Below, in pieces: positions 5,153 through 7,893 of a DNA stretch of 7,893 bases (the first letter of the stretch is position 1; every line of letters starts with the position of its first letter). The position numbers and the translations under genes are program-made. The stretch is taken from the NCBI GenBank assembly GCA_910587345.1, contig CAJUKH010000018.1, forward strand, positions 1-7,893, given 5' to 3'. The notes below the pieces were generated by a model. It did not search any database and was not told the origin of the DNA. It saw nothing but the letters and a program-made list of their open reading frames with translations. This DNA comes from an uncultured Oscillospiraceae bacterium (GTDB taxonomy: Bacteria; Bacillota; Clostridia; Oscillospirales; Oscillospiraceae).

Positions 5153-5287
5153 TTACCGGATACCGCCCAGCTTCAGCCAGCGGTTCAGCTTGGCCTTGCT
5201 GCTAAAGCGGTAGTCATTGCGGGTACCGTCCGCCCGGTCGATAACCAGGACATAACCCCCGGTGACCTTCAGGATTTCGTATTTCAT
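5153..5287 (-). CDS. Small beta-sheet phage protein (44 aa), module B
   Basis: I chose the - strand ATG at 5287 over the upstream in-frame ATG (5356). AGGAGG (complement 5293-5298) sits five bases before 5287, whereas the longer form would overlap the 82-aa gene and has no ribosome binding site. The protein MKYEILKVTGGYVLVIDRAD, then GTRNDYRFSSKAKLNRWLKL, looks like three strands plus a basic helix. The final helix resembles the end of the 69-aa protein in module A (aromatic, Ser, Ala, Leu, basic). No family is recognised. It starts 11 bases after the stop of the gene before it. Confidence 0.75.
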   Translation of the reverse strand: MKYEILKVTGGYVLVIDRADGTRNDYRFSSKAKLNRWLKLGGIR

Positions 5288-5298
5288 AGCTTCCTCCT

Positions 5299-5547
5299 TT
5301 AGCGATTGGCCTTGATGGTCTGCTCGACCACGGCCCACAGCTTCGCCTCGCTGCACTCATACAGGTACTTGCTGGAGCCGTTGGGCTTTCCCAGCCGAGC
5401 GCCCTCCGGAAGGCAGAGAACGGAGAGCAGCCCCCGCCCGGTTTCGATAGAAGCCACCACAGTGGGCTTCCCATCCTCGCCGGTCTTCGTTTCCACGTTC
5501 ATCCCGATACGGGAGAGGCCAGCGGCCACACGATCCAAATTCATCAT
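5299..5547 (-). CDS. Small phage protein of unknown function (82 aa), first gene of module B
   Basis: The - strand ATG at 5547 has GGAGGT seven bases upstream, in the leader context ACGGAGGTAC that is identical in module C. A second ATG directly follows. The protein reads MMNLDRVAAGLSRIGMNVET, then KTGEDGKPTVVASIETGRGL and LSVLCLPEG, and ends with a helix (SEAKLWAVVEQTIKANR). An N-terminal helix, a beta-meander, then a C-terminal helix is likely. I recognise no named domain. As the first gene behind promoter R2 it should be the most strongly made product of module B. The predicted leader is only about 26 bases. Confidence 0.8.
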   Translation of the reverse strand: MMNLDRVAAGLSRIGMNVETKTGEDGKPTVVASIETGRGLLSVLCLPEGARLGKPNGSSKYLYECSEAKLWAVVEQTIKANR

Positions 5548-5579
5548 TTCAAGTACCTCCGTCGTTTGATTGTGGCTGA

Positions 5580-5608
5580 ATGTTACGATACAAGCGCCTT
5601 AAAAGCAA
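5580..5608 (-). promoter_or_regulatory. Promoter of module B within repeat R2
   Basis: Reading on the - strand: -35 TTGCTT (5603-5608), 17-base spacer, -10 TAACAT (5580-5585). A start near 5573 leads to the ATG at 5547. It faces away from the XRE gene's promoter (5659-5688), and the upstream block of R2 lies between the two, so one bound protein could affect both. Confidence 0.65.
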
Positions 5609-5655
5609 TCTGGAAAAGGGTCTAAAATATAGGGCGTGTGTATGGCAAGTTTGAC
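5581..5655 (-). repeat. 75-bp regulatory repeat R2
   Basis: Ungapped match to R3 (63/75 by hand count) and to R1 (58/75). The identity with R3 extends eight bases further (TGGCTGAA, 5573-5580). It fills the space between module B and the divergent XRE gene, ending three bases before that gene's -35 box. Confidence 0.92.
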
Positions 5656-5658
5656 TGA

Positions 5659-5688
5659 TTGACAAATACAGCGCCCCCGCCGTATGAT
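5659..5688 (+). promoter_or_regulatory. Promoter of the XRE regulator gene
   Basis: TTGACA (5659-5664, a perfect -35 box), an 18-base spacer, then TATGAT (5683-5688). This is the strongest-looking promoter in the window, and its predicted start lies about 20 bases before ATG 5717. It abuts repeat R2, so autoregulation or mutual exclusion with the module B promoter is plausible. Confidence 0.8.
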
Positions 5689-5716
5689 GATAAGACCATA
5701 CAAGGAGGTGGGCGAA

Positions 5717-5959
5717 ATGCGGAAGTTGGGCAGCAGAGAGAACATGATCCCGATAGACAAGAAGTGCATGGAGAAGGGGATCAGCCGCCGGGAGCTGGCA
5801 AGGCGGAGCGGCGTCCCGGCTGGGACCCTGGAGGCCTGGGGGAACCGCAACAGGGTGCCCCGTGACGTGTACCAGCTGCTGAAGGTGGCCCAGGTCCTGG
5901 AATGCCATATCGAGGACCTGATCGAGCCGGAGCCGGACGCCAGACCGGCGGAGAGGTAG
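5717..5959 (+). CDS. XRE/Cro-type helix-turn-helix transcription regulator (80 aa)
   Basis: I set the start at ATG 5717 because AAGGAGGT (5702-5709) is correctly spaced and the earlier in-frame ATG (5684) falls inside the -10 box. Residues 10-68 form one HTH_3-type domain: MIPIDKKCMEKGISRRELAR (helices 1-2), RSGVPAGTLEAWGNRNRVP (turn and recognition helix, about 31-49), then DVYQLLKVAQVLECHIEDLI (helices 4-5). A short acidic/Pro tail follows, with no peptidase or effector domain. Such minimal XRE proteins act as dimeric repressors or activators. It is the only + gene among the - strand modules. I infer that it may control the repeat-borne promoters, in the manner of anti-CRISPR-associated Aca regulators, or be a Cro/CI-like switch protein. 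Confidence 0.9.
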   Translation: MRKLGSRENMIPIDKKCMEKGISRRELARRSGVPAGTLEAWGNRNRVPRDVYQLLKVAQVLECHIEDLIEPEPDARPAER

Positions 5960-5960
5960 C

Positions 5961-5996
5961 AGCAAAGGCGGCGGACATAGGACCGCCGCCTTTGCT
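5961..5996 (+). terminator. Terminator hairpin of the XRE gene
   Basis: AGCAAAGGCGGCGG (5961-5974) pairs perfectly with CCGCCGCCTTTGCT (5983-5996): a 14-bp stem with an 8-base loop directly after the XRE stop codon. There is no T-run beyond the stem, though its 3' arm ends in CTTTGCT. It also faces module C, coming the other way. Confidence 0.75.
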
Positions 5997-6016
5997 ATCC
6001 TGGCCAGGGCAAAGGG

Positions 6017-6044
6017 AAGCCGTCAGGGGGTACCCTGGCGGCTT
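6017..6044 (-). terminator. Terminator hairpin of module C
   Basis: AAGCCGTCAGGG (6017-6028), loop GGTA, CCCTGGCGGCTT (6033-6044). The 12-bp stem has one G-U pair in + RNA (an A-C mismatch in - RNA). The - strand tail is CCCTTTG, a poor T-run. It lies five bases past the stop of the 56-aa gene, so module C ends here or at the neighbouring hairpin. Confidence 0.6.
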
Positions 6045-6048
6045 TGTG

Positions 6049-6219
6049 TCAGGCTTCCAAGCGCCTGAGTATTTCGACCTTCAGTACGTCGGCCTCACGG
6101 TTCAGCTTATCCTCGGAGCGCCGGTTCCAACCATTCGCAGCCTTCACGGCCTCCGAAAGCACCCGCTCATACTCCAGCAGCAAATCGCTGTTGGAGTACG
6201 CCGCTATCTTCCGTCCCAC
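6049..6219 (-). CDS. Small charged helical protein (56 aa), last gene of module C
   Basis: The - strand GTG at 6219 is preceded by GGGAGGTG (seven bases away). An in-frame TGA lies just upstream, so this is the only likely start. The protein reads MGRKIAAYSNSDLLLEYERV, then LSEAVKAANGWNRRSEDKLN and READVLKVEILRRLEA. It is probably one long charged coiled-coil helix pair, with EYERVLSEA and READVLKxEILRRL as the heptad-like parts. Small coiled-coil proteins of this sort occur widely in phage accessory operons, with no known role. It could bind a partner protein or DNA. Its stop is right before the module C hairpin. Confidence 0.72.
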   Translation of the reverse strand: MGRKIAAYSNSDLLLEYERVLSEAVKAANGWNRRSEDKLNREADVLKVEILRRLEA

Positions 6220-6234
6220 CTGGATACACCTCCC

Positions 6235-6453
6235 TCAAATAGAAATACCGTAGCCGCTGGGGCCGTAGACAAACTGCCGAAGCGGATCGGTGACCTTGGA
6301 GCGGATAAACGCCTTCGCCGCTTCCATGTCCGGGAACTCGCCCAGCAACGGCCAGTTGAGGTCGGTGGACCGTTGGCCCCGGACGAAGAAGCCCTGCACG
6401 ACGGCCCCGCCCTTGATAGTAGAATCATCAATCCGAAAAGCAACGTATTTCAT
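6235..6453 (-). CDS. Small alpha/beta phage protein (72 aa), module C
   Basis: The internal ATG at 6453 is chosen because AAAGGA lies six bases upstream; the longer in-frame form from 6480 has none. Residues 1-30 are beta-strands (MKYVAFRIDD, AVVQGFFVRG). Then comes the acidic, Pro-containing LLGEFPDMEAAKAFIRSKV (a turn and helix), and a final strand region ends in FVYGPSGYGISI. The helix pattern FxDxEAAKAFIRSK is typical of small phage proteins in which a helix packs on a sheet; I know no function. It lies 81 bases after the first gene of the module. That gap contains only small GC-rich hairpins. Confidence 0.75.
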   Translation of the reverse strand: MKYVAFRIDDSTIKGGAVVQGFFVRGQRSTDLNWPLLGEFPDMEAAKAFIRSKVTDPLRQFVYGPSGYGISI

Positions 6454-6534
6454 ATTTTGTCCTTTCTGCCCTGCCATCATCAGGCCGGGTGGGGCGGTTC
6501 CCGGCGACGGCCCCGAAGCGGAGCCGTTTCGGCT

Positions 6535-6726
6535 TTAACAGATTTGCTGCCAATTTTCATCAAACAAAACTGCAAACGGCTGATTTGTCCTGTAATCGGT
6601 GCGAATTTCAGCAAAGCACTCCCGGTCATTATAAGACGCGATCTCAATGCTTGCATAGAAGCGCCCGTCAGTGTGCGATTTCCGAATAGGCACAATCCCG
6701 AAGTCGATAGTATTCAGAGAATTCAT
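6535..6726 (-). CDS. Small beta-rich phage protein (63 aa), first gene of module C
   Basis: The - strand ATG at 6726 follows GGAGGT by seven bases, in the same ACGGAGGTAC leader block as module B. The sequence MNSLNTIDFGIVPIRKSHTD, then GRFYASIEIASYNDRECFAE and a last strand pair (PFAVLFDENWQQI), looks like an all-beta or strand-dominated domain with several aromatics. It is AT-richer than the genes around it, which hints at separate acquisition. It is the first gene behind promoter R3, with a leader of about 46 bases. No family is recognised. Confidence 0.75.
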   Translation of the reverse strand: MNSLNTIDFGIVPIRKSHTDGRFYASIEIASYNDRECFAEIRTDYRTNQPFAVLFDENWQQIC

Positions 6727-6779
6727 TTTCCGTACCTCCGTTTATTTTAGGTTGGTTTCCCGCCCTTCAGGATGGCTGA

Positions 6780-6808
6780 ATGTTACAGCACAAGCGCCTT
6801 AAATGCAA
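6780..6808 (-). promoter_or_regulatory. Promoter of module C within repeat R3
   Basis: Reading on the - strand: -35 TTGCAT (6803-6808), 17-base spacer, -10 TAACAT (6780-6785). The predicted start is near 6773. It is the same layout as in R1 and R2. Confidence 0.65.
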
Positions 6809-6855
6809 TCTGGAAAACAGTCTAAAATGTACGGCGTGTGTATGGCATACTTGTC
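6781..6855 (-). repeat. 75-bp regulatory repeat R3
   Basis: Third copy, ungapped. It is preceded in the - direction by the terminator of the 242-aa gene (6866-6891), so the repeat seems to act as an independent transcription start rather than an internal spacer. Confidence 0.92.
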
Positions 6856-6856
6856 C

Positions 6857-6891
6857 AAAAGAAAGAGCGGCCAGCTGGAAAGCTGACCGCT
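6857..6891 (-). terminator. Intrinsic terminator of the 242-aa gene
   Basis: On the - strand, AGCGGTCAGCT, loop TTCC, AGCTGGCCGCT (stem 6891-6881 with 6876-6866) forms an 11-bp stem with one U-G pair, followed by the T-rich tail CTTTCTTTT (complement 6857-6865). It starts a few bases after the stop codon at 6896 and separates this gene from R3. Confidence 0.85.
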
Positions 6892-6895
6892 TCTG

Positions 6896-7624
6896 CTATC
6901 CCATTTTCCGAAAGTAGTCTGCGGCTATATCATACGCCTTCAGCCGCTTCGAGATCGTACAGCTATCCAGAGGGAGGTCCTCGCCCGAATAGCAGTACAC
7001 AGACCGCACAAAAACCTTATCTTTCTGGTATTCCTCGGCAAACCGATAGAACAACTCCCGCTCGGCATCCGGGGCATCGTCCAGGAGGCAATACCTCCGC
7101 CCCTTCAGCTTGCAGAATACCCGCATAGCAAAAAAGGCGATCCGTTCCTCCAGGCTTACCCCGTTCAAGTACATATTGGATACTTCCAGCATTCCAGCAT
7201 ACGCAGGGACCACGATCCCACGGTCTATCAGGAGCCGAACAAACCTATCAGGCGTGGCCGGTTGACAGAGGGGCCTCTCCTCCTCGTATCGAGTAAGGAA
7301 GATCGTGGCGTCCCTGCTCGTAGCATCATCCGGGAAATTGATACCGACCTTCTTGGCGTAGGCCAGCTGCTTCTCAGTGGGGCCGTCGTAGCTGGAGCCG
7401 TCCACCCGCTCCACCTCATAGGGCGGCAAGAGGCCGCTGCGCTTTTGAACATCATCCACGGACGCCGTGGATTCGACCACGACATCAACCTTTTTCATCC
7501 GGCCTGTCTCCGGATTTTTACCCCTTACCGAATACACGGCACAGGTTACACGGTTTCGCTTGGCTGCAATCCCCCGCCCGATCAGGCGGGAGCTTTGTCC
7601 AAGCAGCTTTGATAGAAAGCCCAT
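6896..7624 (-). CDS. Unrecognised phage/accessory protein of 242 aa
   Basis: I set the start at - strand ATG 7624: GGAAGG lies nine bases upstream. In-frame ATGs further upstream sit on that Shine-Dalgarno (7633) or beyond the promoter (7756). The N-terminus MGFLSKLLGQSSRLIGRGIA is amphipathic and basic. Residues 26-72 are a strand pair and helix (TCAVYSVRGKNPETGRMKKV, ending GLLPPYEV). Residues 81-115 (GPTEKQLAYAKKVGINFP) are a small helical unit seen in various Firmicute phage proteins, sometimes next to HIRAN-type domains. Residues 125-240 are helical, with DRFVRLLIDRGIVVPAYAG and SGEDLP. No catalytic motif is evident and I do not know the function. It is monocistronic. Confidence 0.82.
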   Translation of the reverse strand: MGFLSKLLGQSSRLIGRGIAAKRNRVTCAVYSVRGKNPETGRMKKVDVVVESTASVDDVQKRSGLLPPYEVERVDGSSYDGPTEKQLAYAKKVGINFPDDATSRDATIFLTRYEEERPLCQPATPDRFVRLLIDRGIVVPAYAGMLEVSNMYLNGVSLEERIAFFAMRVFCKLKGRRYCLLDDAPDAERELFYRFAEEYQKDKVFVRSVYCYSGEDLPLDSCTISKRLKAYDIAADYFRKMG

Positions 7625-7673
7625 ACACACCATCCTTCCCGCCCAGGACTGCCGCCAGGGCGAATTATGAAAT

Positions 7674-7689
7674 ATTGCCATATGGCAAT
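7674..7689. promoter_or_regulatory. 16-bp perfect palindromic operator
   Basis: ATTGCCATATGGCAAT is a perfect dyad. It overlaps the -10 box of the - strand promoter and spans its expected start site, the classic place for a repressor. It has no T-run and no role as a terminator. Its half-site ATTGCCAT recurs as ATTACCAT in the second inverted repeat at 7780-7814. Confidence 0.75.
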
Positions 7690-7716
7690 GATACACGACG
7701 GGTATGGGAATATCAA
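7688..7716 (-). promoter_or_regulatory. Promoter of the 242-aa gene
   Basis: On the - strand: -35 TTGATA (7711-7716), 17-base spacer, -10 TATCAT (7688-7693). The leader of about 55 bases runs to ATG 7624. The palindrome at 7674-7689 overlaps the -10 box, implying repression. Confidence 0.75.
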
Positions 7717-7779
7717 GTAAAAAAGTGAAATAACCCATAAAAACTTGAAAGACCACGAAAACGCCCCGGAACTATGAAG

Positions 7780-7814
7780 TATTACCATGAAGCAGTGCTA
7801 AAAGCATGGTAATA
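7780..7814. promoter_or_regulatory. Inverted repeat, probable second operator
   Basis: TATTACCATG (7780-7789) and CATGGTAATA (7805-7814) are exact reverse complements, 15 bases apart. The half-site ATTACCAT differs at one base from that of the 7674-7689 palindrome. It lies upstream of the + strand gene at 7855, near AT-rich bases that could hold its promoter (TAATAT at 7810-7815), for which I see no good -35 box. Confidence 0.65.
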
Positions 7815-7854
7815 TTAAATAAATAATGGATTATAGCCATAGAGGGGCGCTGCC

Positions 7855-7893
7855 ATGAGGAAATTTGAGTTTGAAGGACACAAAAACGTATCC
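7855..7893 (+). CDS. Start of an unidentified gene, cut by the window edge
   Basis: ATG 7855 opens a frame with no stop to the window end; the 13 residues seen are MRKFEFEGHKNVS. A GAGGGG tract at 7842-7847 is a fair ribosome binding site. It is divergent from the 242-aa gene, across an AT-rich region with two related inverted repeats. Too little is visible to name a product. It could be the gene for the regulator that binds those repeats, but this is only a guess. Confidence 0.5.
   Translation, partial: MRKFEFEGHKNVS

Noticed and set aside
5581..5655. Short + strand peptides starting at the ATG in GTGTGTATGG of each repeat
   Set aside because: The peptides differ in length and sequence between copies and have no ribosome binding site, so the conservation is at the DNA level.
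5684..5716. Earlier start for the XRE protein at ATG 5684
   Set aside because: That ATG lies in the -10 box of its own promoter and has no ribosome binding site; ATG 5717 has AAGGAGGT.
5902..6750. 282-aa open frame on the + strand
   Set aside because: It runs opposite three - strand genes that have good ribosome binding sites and a shared promoter layout, and it overlaps the XRE end and two terminator hairpins. It has no ribosome binding site and no domain-like sequence.
4711..6855. Possible CRISPR array or iteron origin from the three 75-bp repeats
   Set aside because: The copies are 870 and 1200 bases apart with genes between them, and they sit at operon starts with conserved promoter spacing. 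No short regular spacers and no replication gene are seen.
7615..7634. GTGTGTATGG, a 10-mer of the repeats, at the start of the 242-aa gene
   Set aside because: The match is confined to ten bases around the start codon and the rest of the repeat is absent; chance is likely.
7625..7756. N-terminal extension of the 242-aa protein to ATG 7756
   Set aside because: The extension covers the promoter and palindromic operator and is translated from the AT-rich intergenic sequence.
1..7893. tRNA genes, integrase, attachment site, riboswitch or insertion sequence
   Set aside because: I looked for these on both strands and saw no cloverleaf with a CCA-ready acceptor, no tyrosine or serine recombinase motif, no terminal inverted repeats with a transposase, and no known riboswitch core.

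Overview
The window looks like the lysis and right-hand accessory end of a prophage or temperate siphophage from a GC-rich Firmicute. A gut Clostridia host, for example Oscillospiraceae, is my inference. The evidence is strong AAGGAGG-type ribosome binding sites, tightly packed overlapping small genes, and a recognisable Gram-positive lysis cassette: small post-tail genes, an LLH-type holin, and an NlpC/P60 endolysin with an SH3 domain. No integrase, attachment site, tRNA or structural gene (apart from one C-terminal fragment) is present, so whether the phage is integrated cannot be decided here.

Left part (1-3158, all + strand): the end of a probable tail/structural gene, a 63-aa coiled-coil protein, two tandem related CD1375-like miniproteins, a hairpin, three small membrane proteins (one LLH-type holin), the endolysin, and a three-part protein (SAP/Rho-N-like helices, Gln-rich linker, SH3-like end). 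The run closes at a clear intrinsic terminator at 3126-3158.

Middle part (3312-6855): three short operons on the - strand, made almost entirely of small proteins (43-153 aa) with no recognised function. Each starts at a copy of the same ungapped 75-bp repeat (4711-4785, 5581-5655, 6781-6855). One end of each repeat carries a sigma70-like promoter with the same 17-bp spacing; the rest is a conserved upstream block. Each module ends in a hairpin terminator. A small XRE/Cro-type regulator (5717-5959, +) diverges from the second repeat and has its own good promoter. This promoter-module-terminator design, with a helix-turn-helix gene inside, is the most interesting part. It resembles phage moron or anti-defence clusters, but no gene here is identified as an anti-defence protein by sequence alone.

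Right part (6866-7893): a - strand gene for a 242-aa unrecognised protein has its own terminator and a good promoter. A perfect 16-bp palindrome overlaps that promoter's -10 box. A second inverted repeat with the same half-site (ATTRCCAT) lies in the AT-rich intergenic region, before a + strand gene that begins at 7855 and leaves the window. This looks like a divergently controlled regulatory region.
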